Of a stretch of 64,000 bases of DNA, positions 35,759 to 44,923 are shown piece by piece. The translations under genes were made by a program, and so were the position numbers. The notes under the pieces were generated by a model. It saw nothing but the letters and a program-made list of their open reading frames with translations, had not been told where the DNA came from and ran no database searches. Numbering within the stretch: position 1 is the first letter of the stretch; each line of letters opens with the position of its first letter. This DNA comes from VAZQ01 sp045811525 (GTDB lineage Bacteria > Pseudomonadota > Alphaproteobacteria > Rhizobiales > Xanthobacteraceae), in assembly GCA_045811525.1 (NCBI GenBank), contig JBJMTV010000041.1:11490-75489 (forward strand). Direction: 5' to 3'.

Positions 35759-36894
35759 GTTGCCTGCTCCGTGCCGGCGAACGGCATTCGGTGGCGGTCA
35801 GAGCGGAGGCCGCGTTCGGGCTGCCGAGCCAAGAGGTGCGCGTGGCCGACCCCGACCACCAAAGCCAGGATACCAAAGGCCTGGTGAGTTAACGCGAGCT
35901 CGAGAGGCGTCCGATAAATCAGAGTCAGGATACCCAGCGCAGCTTGGAGCGTAATGACAGAAACGAGCAGCAAAGCGCTGGTGAGAGGCTGGCCTCGCCT
36001 GAGGGTGCGCGCCACGTCGATGGCATGCACGAGAGCAAGGAGCCAGACGACGTAGGCCGCCAACCGATGATCAAATTGTACGGTCAAGGCGTTCTCAAAG
36101 AAATTCCGCCAAGCCGGCGTGAGGAAGAGTAGTCGTGACCCATCAGGGATCACGCTGCCGTCGATCATTGGCCAGGTGTTGTAGAGAAGCCCCGCGCGTA
36201 GTCCTGCCACCAATGCGCCGAGATAGATCTGGATGAGAATCAACACCAGGAGCGCAACCGCGCTGGCGCGCAGCCGCGCGGGTGCTGCCGCGGTCGAGGG
36301 TGGCGCGCGCAGATCGGCAGCCGTCCACAACAGTGCCGCGAGAATCGCGCAGGCAAGCGTCAGATGAAATGCGAGGCGGTATTGGGAGACGCTGACGCGA
36401 TCAGAGAGGCCGGAGCTGACCATCCACCAGCCCACGGCACCCAGCGCAGCACCGGCGCCGAAGATCACTCCGAGTCGCACTCGCAAGCGCGGCTCGAGCC
36501 TCCCCCGCCACAGGAACCATAGGAATGGCACCAGAAACGCACCGCCGACCAGCCTCGCCAGCACGCGGTGCGACCATTCCCACCAGTAAATGGTTTTGAA
36601 CTGATCGAGCGTCATCCCCAGATTGCGCTCGCGATATTGCGGTATGGTCTTGTACTTGTCGAACTCAGCCTGCCAAGCCGCCACATCGAGCGGAGGCAGC
36701 ACCCCCGTGACCGGCTTCCATTCCACGATGGAAAGTCCCGATTCGGTCAGACGCGTTGCCCCGCCGACGAGAAGCGTGAGAATAACCAGTACAGCTACGG
36801 TGAGAAGCCACACGCGCAGCATCGCGCGAGATGCGTCTGAGCAGGAGAAGAGACCAGTCATGGAGCATTCGGCAATGTTGCCCGCGCGGACCAT
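35755..36894 (-). CDS. ctaA: heme A synthase (COX15/CtaA)
   Basis: Oxidises the C8 methyl of heme O to formyl for aa3-type cytochrome oxidase. Eight helices; GGATRLTESGLSIVEWKPVTG, EWSHRVLARLVG with a heme His, and FDHRLAAYVVWLLALVHA and LTHQAFGILAL with the other His ligands. Two starts are possible: ATG 36894 (AAGGTGGG upstream, 379 residues) or ATG 36861 (368 residues, nearer to the usual N terminus). Confidence 0.92.
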   Translation of the reverse strand: MVRAGNIAECSMTGLFSCSDASRAMLRVWLLTVAVLVILTLLVGGATRLTESGLSIVEWKPVTGVLPPLDVAAWQAEFDKYKTIPQYRERNLGMTLDQFKTIYWWEWSHRVLARLVGGAFLVPFLWFLWRGRLEPRLRVRLGVIFGAGAALGAVGWWMVSSGLSDRVSVSQYRLAFHLTLACAILAALLWTAADLRAPPSTAAAPARLRASAVALLVLILIQIYLGALVAGLRAGLLYNTWPMIDGSVIPDGSRLLFLTPAWRNFFENALTVQFDHRLAAYVVWLLALVHAIDVARTLRRGQPLTSALLLVSVITLQAALGILTLIYRTPLELALTHQAFGILALVVGVGHAHLLARQPERGLRSDRHRMPFAGTEQAT

Positions 36895-36927
36895 ATCGGC
36901 CCACCTTCATTCCGGCAATTGAGCGAT

Positions 36928-37167
36928 ATGCCGCTCCGTGCACGCAAGCTCATTGGAACGGTCCTGCTGTTCGTGCTGGTCCTCGCATGGGCGCTGCTCG
37001 CGATGGCCGCGGCGCAGCTTCCGGTGATCAAGGCCAACGCTCTGATCGAGGTGATCTACTATGTGCTTGCCGGACTTGGCTGGGCCGTGCCAGCGATGCC
37101 GCTGATCACCTGGATGAGCAATGACGGGGCCCAGGAGAAGCGACAGCGTCGAGAGCGCACGGGCTAA
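36928..37167 (+). CDS. DUF2842 family small membrane protein
   Basis: 79 residues from ATG 36928 (a TTG at 36919 would add three). MPLRARKLIGTVLLFVLVLAWALLAMA forms helix 1 and VIYYVLAGLGWAVPAMPLITWM helix 2, the family pattern in alphaproteobacteria. Divergent from ctaA. Function unknown. Confidence 0.8.
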   Translation: MPLRARKLIGTVLLFVLVLAWALLAMAAAQLPVIKANALIEVIYYVLAGLGWAVPAMPLITWMSNDGAQEKRQRRERTG

Positions 37168-38234
37168 GCTGCATTGATGCGACGAAACCCGTTCCACATG
37201 GCCGTCGCTGCACCCGAGACCAGCACCCGGACATAGCGCATTTGCTGCTGCTCACCATTGAGCGATACGCGCGGCAGGGCCATCAGGTGCTGCCGGTGCG
37301 ACGGGAAAAGGACACCCGGTCGTGTGGTGACCGCGGTCTTGAACCCAAGCTCCGCAGCGATGCGGAACTCGCGGGGGCCGGCGGAGGTCGTGTCCCCGAC
37401 GGGATACGACAGATGTGCCGGCCGAATACCGAGTCTGGCTTCAATCACCAGGCGGCTCATTTCCATTTCCGAGCGCGCCGATGTCTCCGGCACTTTGGCA
37501 AGCCTCACATGGTTGACAGTATGGGCGCCGACAGTGACGAGCGGATCCGCGGCAAGTATCGACAGCTCTTTCCAATCCATGCAAAGTTCTTCGCAGAACG
37601 CCGCAATATCGACCTGATAACGGCCGGCAAGATCGCGCACGGCTTGGCGCAGCTCTTGCTCAGTCTTGAGACTGCGCAGGTAGCTATACAGCTGGCCGAA
37701 CACGTGTCGTTTTTCGCCGGGAGTTGCACAGTCGAAGCCCTTTTCCTCGCCCTCAAGGGCGAGCACGACGCGCTTATTGCGCGCGACCACTCCCTCGAGC
37801 GCCAGCCACCACAGTTCGCCCACCCGCTGGGGAAAGCTCGTCGCCACGTACACCGCGAATGGAACTTGGTATCTCTTGAAAATGGGATAGGCCCACTGCA
37901 GCGTGTCGCGGTAGCCGTCATCAAGGGTAAAGCACACAAACCGGCGGTCGTTCTCCCCGGCGACCAGGCGCCGGTACATTTCGTCCAAGCTAACAATATC
38001 GAGCTGCGCGCGTCGCAACCAAGCGAGAACATCGTCTAAAAATTGCGGCGTCAGCTCGAGCAGACGATTGGGTTGAAATCGATCCAAGCGCGGTGGGCGG
38101 ACGTGGTGCAAAGTGAGGATGACGCCGATGCCGCCCACAAAGCGCCGCATCAAATGGTGCGCCGCGCTGAAGTAAAGCGTCTCCAGACCGCCGCGAATGA
38201 GCGTTTTCTTGAATGTGTTCAAAGCAATAATCAC
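37164..38234 (-). CDS. polysaccharide deacetylase family protein (NodB homology)
   Basis: About 356 residues if started at GTG 38234; the open frame reaches 38393, but the extra part does not look like protein, and no ATG is present near the domain start. NodB motifs: motif 1 FTLDDGYRDT with the catalytic Asp pair, motif 2 GAHTVNH (metal-binding H-x3-H), and LSYPVGD. Removes N- or O-acetyl groups from glycans. Its tail meets DUF2842 with a 4-base overlap. Divergent from the GNAT gene; first gene of the polysaccharide locus. Confidence 0.85.
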   Translation of the reverse strand: MIIALNTFKKTLIRGGLETLYFSAAHHLMRRFVGGIGVILTLHHVRPPRLDRFQPNRLLELTPQFLDDVLAWLRRAQLDIVSLDEMYRRLVAGENDRRFVCFTLDDGYRDTLQWAYPIFKRYQVPFAVYVATSFPQRVGELWWLALEGVVARNKRVVLALEGEEKGFDCATPGEKRHVFGQLYSYLRSLKTEQELRQAVRDLAGRYQVDIAAFCEELCMDWKELSILAADPLVTVGAHTVNHVRLAKVPETSARSEMEMSRLVIEARLGIRPAHLSYPVGDTTSAGPREFRIAAELGFKTAVTTRPGVLFPSHRQHLMALPRVSLNGEQQQMRYVRVLVSGAATAMWNGFRRINAA

Positions 38235-38356
38235 GAGTTCCGGGCAGCCGACTATCCCAACTCTTTGTTGATAATTGTTTGCCAGGCTGTGCCACCCTGG
38301 TGCCCTGAACCCGGAAGTTCGCGCACAACCTGCTACAAACTCGATCGTAGCCAACC

Positions 38357-39697
38357 ATGCCGCGCGCCGTGACGAACGACCACATGGAGCCACTCGTCAC
38401 CCGCCGTTTGCACTCTCCCTCTTCCGCATTGGACCTCGCCCTCAGCGGACGACGGCCGGCAACCGCACCCGCAAACGCTCACTCCGCCTGCACAGTGGCT
38501 CGCATCGAGGTATTCGACGATCTGAACGCGGCAGAGGGTACGTGGCGGGCGTTGGAAAGCGGCCCTGCCCTGATGTCCCCGTACCAACGCTTCGACCTTC
38601 TTGCAGCCTGGCAAGAACACGTAGGCAAGCCGGCAGGAATTCTCCCTTTTATTGTGACCGCCTTCGACGCGGCGGGTGAGCCGCTTTTTTTGTGGCCATT
38701 CGGTCGCCTACGGAACGGGCCGCTCTGGATCGTGCGGTTCCTCGGGTCCAAGCATGCCAACTTCAATCTTGGACTCTGGAGGCGCGATTTCCTGGCCAAG
38801 ATGACGGTCGGAGATCTCCGCCATTGTCTCGCCGCTGTTGCAGAGCGCGGTGTCGACTTGGCTATGTTGTCGAGCCAGCCGCTCTCCTGGGCTGGCGCGG
38901 TCAATCCGTTCGCGCTCCTCCCCCATCAGCGCTCGACGGATGCCAGTGCGCGGCGGAGCGTGGCGCAAGGCGATGCGGCCTCAGCGCGCATCAGTCCCTC
39001 CTTCCGTTCGCGGCTACGCGCAAAAGAGCGCAAGCTGCAGGGCTTATCCGGTTATCGTTATCTACAGGCACGCAAGCCCGCGGAGATTGACTATCTCCTC
39101 GAGACTTTTTTCGCGCTCAAGTCGCAGCACATGGCCCTCCGAGGCCTTCGCGATGTGTTTGCAGACCCGGGAATACCCGAATTTCTACGGCATGCCTGCC
39201 ACTGCAACGTCGCCGGTGGACGGCCATTGATCGAGCTTCATGCGCTGGAAGGCGGGGGTGAGGTTCTGGCGCTCTTCGGCGCCACTGTCGACCAATATCG
39301 CTTCTCCTGCATGTTCAGTACCTACACCGTTGGACCGCATGCACGTCACAGCCCTGGACTCATTCTGCTGGGGCACATGCTCGATGATTGCATTGACCGT
39401 GGCGTGAAGAGCTTCGATATCGGAGTGGGACGCGCTCACTATAAGTCGTTCTTCTGTCGCGAGCCGGAGCCCCTGTTTGACAGCTTCCTGCCATTCACGT
39501 CCCGCGGCCGTCTGGCGAGCGTCGCGGCCGCCGCCGGCTTCGCGATCAAGCGCACGATCAAGGAGAATTCTGTCTTATGGTCGGGCGTCGAAGCCGCACG
39601 ACAGCTCCGCGGGCGCTGGTTTGGTGCGCTTAGGCAGCCGCCTTTGCGCTCTGGCCAGCGTGGGGGTTCGCTCTTGCGGCGAGCACGTTCACCTTGA
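38357..39697 (+). CDS. GNAT family acyltransferase, CelD/BcsL (FemAB-like) type
   Basis: 446 residues. The acetyltransferase_6 pattern is seen in the N-terminal ALMSPYQRFDLLAAWQEHVG, the mid-region RLRAKERKLQGL and FALKSQHMALRG, and the C-terminal FDIGVGRAHYKSFFCREPEPLFD. Such proteins sit in cellulose and exopolysaccharide loci and probably decorate glycans or precursors. The last ~20 residues (basic, low complexity) overlap the end of the chain-length gene on the other strand by 68 bases. Confidence 0.8.
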   Translation: MPRAVTNDHMEPLVTRRLHSPSSALDLALSGRRPATAPANAHSACTVARIEVFDDLNAAEGTWRALESGPALMSPYQRFDLLAAWQEHVGKPAGILPFIVTAFDAAGEPLFLWPFGRLRNGPLWIVRFLGSKHANFNLGLWRRDFLAKMTVGDLRHCLAAVAERGVDLAMLSSQPLSWAGAVNPFALLPHQRSTDASARRSVAQGDAASARISPSFRSRLRAKERKLQGLSGYRYLQARKPAEIDYLLETFFALKSQHMALRGLRDVFADPGIPEFLRHACHCNVAGGRPLIELHALEGGGEVLALFGATVDQYRFSCMFSTYTVGPHARHSPGLILLGHMLDDCIDRGVKSFDIGVGRAHYKSFFCREPEPLFDSFLPFTSRGRLASVAAAAGFAIKRTIKENSVLWSGVEAARQLRGRWFGALRQPPLRSGQRGGSLLRRARSP

Positions 39698-41780
39698 CGA
39701 AGCCCATTTCCAGCAGCCGTTCACGCGCCCCCTGGGTCGCGCCATCATCCAGCGCACTCGCGACCAAGACCGCCCGCGGCGCGAGCACGGCCAAACGCTC
39801 GAGCGCAGCATTCTCCATGCTGCCCGCCTCGATCAACACATGATCGTAGCTGCGCGACAGCGCTTCGAGAACGGTCGAGAGGCGCGGTGAAGCCAGGACG
39901 GCGGAAGCATCAACTCGGCCATGGCCAAGCATCACGAGGTGAACGCGCGAATACCGATCGCGGGTGATGATGTCTCCAAAGGACACCGATCCCTGCACCA
40001 GATCCAACAAGCCCGGTGCCGATGGCTCGCTGGCCACGATGGAAAGGGTCGGCGCGAGGAGGTCAAGCTCCACCAGCACCACGCGTGAAGTGCGGGAAAG
40101 GCTCCGAGCCAAAGCGATTGCAGTCATCGAGGTGCCCGCATCGTGCACGGCACCTACCACGGTGACGTGGCGGCCGGTCTCGCCGGAGCTGATCAACTCC
40201 TCAGCCAGCGCATCAATGGCATCGAGCGGGACACCGCTGCGGCGCGCCTCGTCCAGCGCGCCGAAGGCGGCCATTCCCTTGGTTTCCTGGCTGCCTGCGG
40301 AACGCCTCGACGCAGCAGGCCACGCGGCAGCGTAAGCCCACTCTCCCGGCGCCCCTGCGAGCAGCTCGCTGCTCAGGATGAACCCGCAAGCGAGCACCAG
40401 CGTCGCGAGCGCGGCTACCAGAACGGTCGCCAGTTTCTTCGGCCAGGACGGGGTGTTGGAGACAACGGCAGCCGAAATGATGCGCGCGTCCGGCGCCGCA
40501 GCCCCAATACTATCGCGCGCGGTGGCCTCCCGGAACTTGGCCAAATACGACTCCAAAAGATCGCGCTGCGCTTTGGCCTCCCGCTCGAGCGCGCGCAGCT
40601 GGACGTCCTGCTCATTGGTCGAGGCGGCCTGCCGCTTAAGCTGATCGAGCGCGGAGCTGAGCGCATCGACTTTCGCGCTGGCCAGCACCGCGTCACTTTC
40701 CAGCGAGCGCGCCAGCCGATCTGCCTCCACACGCATCTGACGATCGAGATCGGCAACTTGCGCCTTTAGTTCCTTGATGCGTGGATGCCTGTCGAGCAGC
40801 GTCGACGATTGCTCCGCAAGCTGCCCGCGCAAGGTGACGCGCTGCTCGGAGAGCCGGCGCATCAGCTCGGAATTAGCCATATCCGAGAATTCGATCGGTA
40901 GACCTGCTTTCAGCGCCTCACGGATCAGTCTCGCCTTCGTCTCCGAGTCCGACTTTTGCGCGCGCGCGGCAGCCACCTGGGCATTGAAATCGCCGAGCTG
41001 CTGGTTGGACAGCGTCGTATTATTGGTGCCGACGAAGAGATTGGTCTTTGCCCGATATTGCTCGACCCGTGATTCGGCTTGCGCGAGGTTCGTGCGCAAT
41101 CTCTCAATCTCGCCGGAGAGCCAGGCGCCGGCTGCACGTGTCTGCTCTTGCTTGGAAGCCTGTTGCAGCAGGAGGTAGTTTTCCGCAATCGTGTTGGCAG
41201 CCTGCGCCGCCAGTTCAGGATCCTGCGACTCGAACTCGATAGCAATGACGCGCGATTTCTCAACCTGGAATGCGGAGAGCCGCTCGTAATAGCTTTTGAA
41301 TACCCGCTCCTCAGGCGTCATGTCCAAGGGGTTCCTGATCAGTCCAACCGTGCTCAAGATTGTGCGCAACAGGCTGGGACCGGCCAGCACTGGATCAAAC
41401 TCCGCCAGCTCGCGAAGCTTCAGCTTCTTAATGACCTCAAGGGCGAGGTCGCGCGAAAGGATGAGCTGGACCTGGCTGGTGACGGCCTCCTGATCCACGG
41501 TGGTGCCGCGCTCGACGGTCTTTTCTGCATCCGGGCGGAAGAAAATGTTCTCGCGTGTCTCGATCATGACCCGCGCTTCCGACTTATAACGCGGCGTGAT
41601 CAGGTTGACGGCGGCAAAGGCGATGGCACCGGCAAGCAAGGTCAGGGCAGCGATAACCAATTTTTTGCGCCAGAGTGCGCGCCCAAGCGCACCCAGGTCG
41701 ATTTCAGGCGCGGCTGTGCCGCCCTGTGTACCGCCGCGCTGAGCATCCCACTGAACGCCAGTTTGCATGACTGCTCTCAT
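39630..41780 (-). CDS. Wzz/GumC-type polysaccharide chain-length and export protein with degenerate BY-kinase domain
   Basis: 716 residues. N-terminal Wzz domain with two membrane helices (KKLVIAALTLLAGAIAFAAVN and KKLATVLVAALATLVLACGF) bracketing a long periplasmic coiled-coil region with the GNVR-like segment (AQRDLLESYLAKFREA). The cytoplasmic C-terminal domain resembles Wzc-type tyrosine autokinases, but Walker A is VHDAGTSMTAIALARSL, lacking the P-loop lysine, and the C terminus (NPHAGQSAKAAA) has no tyrosine cluster. Walker A' (VVLVELDLLAPTL) keeps one Asp. Likely structural, not a kinase. Confidence 0.85.
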   Translation of the reverse strand: MRAVMQTGVQWDAQRGGTQGGTAAPEIDLGALGRALWRKKLVIAALTLLAGAIAFAAVNLITPRYKSEARVMIETRENIFFRPDAEKTVERGTTVDQEAVTSQVQLILSRDLALEVIKKLKLRELAEFDPVLAGPSLLRTILSTVGLIRNPLDMTPEERVFKSYYERLSAFQVEKSRVIAIEFESQDPELAAQAANTIAENYLLLQQASKQEQTRAAGAWLSGEIERLRTNLAQAESRVEQYRAKTNLFVGTNNTTLSNQQLGDFNAQVAAARAQKSDSETKARLIREALKAGLPIEFSDMANSELMRRLSEQRVTLRGQLAEQSSTLLDRHPRIKELKAQVADLDRQMRVEADRLARSLESDAVLASAKVDALSSALDQLKRQAASTNEQDVQLRALEREAKAQRDLLESYLAKFREATARDSIGAAAPDARIISAAVVSNTPSWPKKLATVLVAALATLVLACGFILSSELLAGAPGEWAYAAAWPAASRRSAGSQETKGMAAFGALDEARRSGVPLDAIDALAEELISSGETGRHVTVVGAVHDAGTSMTAIALARSLSRTSRVVLVELDLLAPTLSIVASEPSAPGLLDLVQGSVSFGDIITRDRYSRVHLVMLGHGRVDASAVLASPRLSTVLEALSRSYDHVLIEAGSMENAALERLAVLAPRAVLVASALDDGATQGARERLLEMGFVKVNVLAARANPHAGQSAKAAA

Positions 41781-41989
41781 ACCCGCGTCCTAACGCAAAG
41801 CGCGACTCCCGCCGCTATTTCAACCTGATCATGGTTGATGCCACGTTAAGAAGCGCCGTTACCGGCCAGGTGTGCTGACGAATTGTTAACCGCAAGCCAG
41901 GCTAATCCGGCCGGCGGCAGCGCACCGTTAAGCCCATGCGGGGTACCTGAAGCGCTCTGCACGCGCATTCGGTAGGCGCTTAACAAAAC
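41781..41989. promoter_or_regulatory. divergent regulatory region with four GTTAAG/C-type motifs
   Basis: Between the chain-length gene (minus) and the GT4 gene (plus). GTTAAG at 41845 and 41927, GTTAAC at 41885 and CTTAAC (the reverse) at 41979; spacings of 40, 42 and 52 bases are close to four, four and five helical turns. In this GC-rich sequence these may be operator sites, but no known factor can be assigned. Confidence 0.35.
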
Positions 41990-43132
41990 GTGAATTTTCG
42001 TCCGGCCACGCCAGTGAGCTTCAACATTCTTCATGTGATGCGGGCGCCGGTGGGCGGGCTGTTCCGGCACGTCGTTGATCTTGCCGTCGCGCAGGTCGCT
42101 CGCGGGCACCGCGTCGGGCTCATCGCGGACGCTGTGAGCGGGAACGCGCAGGCGGATGCCAAGTTGGCCGATCTCGCACCGATGCTGGCGCTGGGCTTGA
42201 GCCGAGTACCAATGAGCCGGCACCTCGGTCTTTCCGACATCAGCGCGCGTGCGCATGTCAATGGACGCATCGCTATGACGCGAGCCGACATTGTGCACGG
42301 CCACGGTGCCAAGGGTGGTGCTTACGCGCGGCTTGCGTCGCCCAACGGCGGCATCCGCGTCTACACGCCACACGGCGGCAGTCTGCATTACGATTGGCTG
42401 TCCCCGTCCGGCTTTGCCTATCTTGCGATCGAGCGCGCGCTTATGCCTCGTACCGATTTGTTCTTGTTCGAAAGCGCTTACGGGCGCGCATGCTTTCAGG
42501 CCAAGGTGGGCGATCCCGGCCAGCGCGGGCGGGTGATCCATAATGGCGTTGCCGAAAGCGAGTTCCTGCCCGTTAAAATGGACCCGCAGGCGACCGATCT
42601 TCTCTTCGTCGGTGAGTTGCGGCTCCTCAAAGGCGTGAACCTGCTGATCGAGGCGCTCGCACGGCTTGCCGGCAGAGGCCGAAAGGTCAGCGCGACGATT
42701 GTCGGTGAGGGCCCGGACCGGGCAATCTTCGAGCACAAGACTAACGCGCTAGGCCTCGCAGGCGCCATTCGGTTCATGGGGGCGATGCCGTGCCGCGCTG
42801 CGTTTCCTCTGGGCCAAATCCTGGTGGTCCCCTCGCGCGCAGAATCTTTGCCTTATGTGGTGCTTGAAGCTGCCGCAGCCGGTGTACCTGTGATTGCGAC
42901 GAGGGTGGGTGGCATCCCGGAGATCATGGGCCCGAACCAAACGGCCCTGGTTCCTGCGGGTGACAGTGCAGCCCTAGCGCATGCCATAGATGCCGCACTC
43001 AACGATGTAACAGGTCGGCAGGAGGGTGCCCGGAGCGTGCAAAAGCGGGTGCGCAGCTCCTTTTCCGTTGACGTCATGACCGAAGCAGTGCTCGTCGCCT
43101 ACACGCATGCCCTCACGATGCAGAAGGGTTAA
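41990..43132 (+). CDS. glycosyltransferase family 4
   Basis: 380 residues from GTG 41990. The N-terminal Rossmann half FNILHVMRAPVGGLFRHVVDLA and the HGHGAKGG/ YTPHGG acceptor region; the C-terminal half has LLFVGELRLLKGVNLLIEAL, IVGEGPDR and the E-x7-E signature in PSRAESLPYVVLEAAAAGVPVIATRVGGIPE. A retaining GT-B enzyme using a nucleotide sugar, probably at the cytoplasmic face, extending the lipid-linked repeat unit started by the next gene product. Confidence 0.9.
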   Translation: MNFRPATPVSFNILHVMRAPVGGLFRHVVDLAVAQVARGHRVGLIADAVSGNAQADAKLADLAPMLALGLSRVPMSRHLGLSDISARAHVNGRIAMTRADIVHGHGAKGGAYARLASPNGGIRVYTPHGGSLHYDWLSPSGFAYLAIERALMPRTDLFLFESAYGRACFQAKVGDPGQRGRVIHNGVAESEFLPVKMDPQATDLLFVGELRLLKGVNLLIEALARLAGRGRKVSATIVGEGPDRAIFEHKTNALGLAGAIRFMGAMPCRAAFPLGQILVVPSRAESLPYVVLEAAAAGVPVIATRVGGIPEIMGPNQTALVPAGDSAALAHAIDAALNDVTGRQEGARSVQKRVRSSFSVDVMTEAVLVAYTHALTMQKG

Positions 43133-43234
43133 GGGAGCCTCGGATTCATGCGATTGCCCTAAGCTTTTCTTGAAACTTTTTATCTACCTAACACTCGCCG
43201 CTCATTTCAAAACGCACGTCGACTCCGCCCAAAA

Positions 43235-44809
43235 ATGATGCGGCAAAAAGGGCGAAGCCTCAAACGCGACCGGAAAATGCTCAAACCAGATACCCGCAAG
43301 ATGCTCGAAGAGGCCGTGCTCGCACCGAGCGCAGCGCCGGCGACGCCCAAGCCTAAACTCTCAAAGGCTGCGCGTGATGCGGCGGCCATTCCAACTTTGC
43401 CTGCCTGGTCCCCAATCGTGATGGCCGGTGCAGTGCGGATCATCGAATCTTGGCTCATCTGCATGGTGGGACTGATCATTTATTTGGCCTATGTCGTTCC
43501 GAGCGAGGGATTCGAGTGGCATTATGCCGCCGCAATTCTCGGCATCGCGACACTATCGATGCTCGCGTTCCAAGCCGCAGATATCTACCAGGTGCAGGCA
43601 TTTCGCGGTTACGAAAAGCAGTACTTCCGCCTCGCGTCCGCGTGGTCAGTGGTCTTCCTGGTCATCATCGGCATGACCTTCTTTGCGAAGGTGGGTGACC
43701 ATTATTCCCGCGTCTGGTTAGGCTCGTTCTATGCTCTCGGGCTGCTGGTGCTTCTCAGCTTCCGGCGCGTTCTGTTTCTGCTGGTGCGGCAGTGGACGAG
43801 GCAGGGGCGGCTCGATCGGCGTACCGTCGTGGTCGGAGCTGACGCGCGGGGCGAAGCGTTGATCCAGTCACTTGCGGTGCAGCGAGACAGCGACATCCGC
43901 ATCATCGGCGTGTTCGACGACCGCGGCGACGAGCGAGCGTCCAACATGGTCGGCACCTCGCAAAAGCTTGGCAGCGTCGACGATCTCGTCGAGTTCGCAC
44001 GCAAGACTCGCATTGATCTCGTCGTCTTCGCGCTGCCCATCTCGGCGGAGACGCGCATCCTACAGATGCTCAAGAAGCTCTGGGTCCTGCCGGTTGACAT
44101 TCGGCTGGCCGCCCACGCGAACAAGCTGCGGTTTCGACCACGCGCTTATTCCTATGTCGCTGACGTGCCAGTGCTCGATGTGCTGGACAAGCCAATCACC
44201 GATTGGGACGTCGTCATGAAGTGGCTGTTCGACAGAATTGTCGGAGGCGCACTACTCCTGGCCGCGTCCCCTCTGCTGCTGTTCACCGCAATTGCGATCA
44301 AGCTCGACAGCCGCGGGCCTGTCCTCTTCAAGCAGAAACGCTATGGCTTCAACAATGAGCTGATCGAGGTCTACAAGTTCAGGTCGATGTATGTCGACCA
44401 GTGCGATGCAAACGCTGTCAAGCTCGTCTCCAAAGGAGATCCACGCGTCACCAGGGTCGGCAGCTTCATTCGCAAGACGTCACTCGACGAGCTGCCTCAG
44501 CTGTTCAATGTCGCGTTCAAGGGCAACCTGTCGCTCGTTGGCCCGCGGCCACACGCGGTGCATGCGAAGGCCGAGAACCGGCTCTACGACGAAGCCGTGG
44601 ATGGGTATTTTGCGCGCCATCGCGTGAAGCCAGGTATCACTGGTTGGGCACAGATATGCGGCTGGCGCGGAGAAACCGACACGCATGAGAAGATCCAGCA
44701 GCGGGTCGAGCATGATCTTTATTACATCGAGAATTGGTCGGTCCTGTTTGATCTTTTCATTCTGCTGAAAACGCCCCGGGCACTTGCCCGGACGGAGAAC
44801 GCATATTAG
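43235..44809 (+). CDS. polyprenyl glycosylphosphotransferase (initiating enzyme of exopolysaccharide synthesis)
   Basis: 524 residues. Four to five N-terminal helices, a CoA-binding-like middle domain (VVVGADARGEALIQSLAVQ), and the C-terminal bacterial sugar transferase: KWLFDRIVGGALLLAASPLLL, YKFRSMYVD, RKTSLDELPQLFNVAFKGNLSLVGPRP and GITGWAQICGWRGET. The WcaJ/PssY family transfers glucose-1-P or galactose-1-P to undecaprenyl phosphate. ATG 43235. It makes this a Wzx/Wzy-type system, though no Wzx flippase is visible in the window. Confidence 0.92.
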   Translation: MMRQKGRSLKRDRKMLKPDTRKMLEEAVLAPSAAPATPKPKLSKAARDAAAIPTLPAWSPIVMAGAVRIIESWLICMVGLIIYLAYVVPSEGFEWHYAAAILGIATLSMLAFQAADIYQVQAFRGYEKQYFRLASAWSVVFLVIIGMTFFAKVGDHYSRVWLGSFYALGLLVLLSFRRVLFLLVRQWTRQGRLDRRTVVVGADARGEALIQSLAVQRDSDIRIIGVFDDRGDERASNMVGTSQKLGSVDDLVEFARKTRIDLVVFALPISAETRILQMLKKLWVLPVDIRLAAHANKLRFRPRAYSYVADVPVLDVLDKPITDWDVVMKWLFDRIVGGALLLAASPLLLFTAIAIKLDSRGPVLFKQKRYGFNNELIEVYKFRSMYVDQCDANAVKLVSKGDPRVTRVGSFIRKTSLDELPQLFNVAFKGNLSLVGPRPHAVHAKAENRLYDEAVDGYFARHRVKPGITGWAQICGWRGETDTHEKIQQRVEHDLYYIENWSVLFDLFILLKTPRALARTENAY

Positions 44810-44923
44810 CCCCGATTTCTCGATTGCGCGGACGACGGGCCCACGTCGTCTCGTGATTGGCGCGGTACAAGCGTGCGGACCTGCTCGCAGCCTGCATGAT
44901 CCTCTTCCTCTAGCAGGGTAGCT

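Noticed and set aside
41845..41984. CtrA-type binding sites in the EPS divergent region
   Set aside because: TTAA elements are present but never at the 7-base spacing of CtrA sites.
41846..42736. Minus-strand frame (296 codons) opposite the GT4 gene
   Set aside because: Covers the GT4 coding sequence, which has strong family motifs; the antisense translation is His/Arg-rich and unlike any protein.
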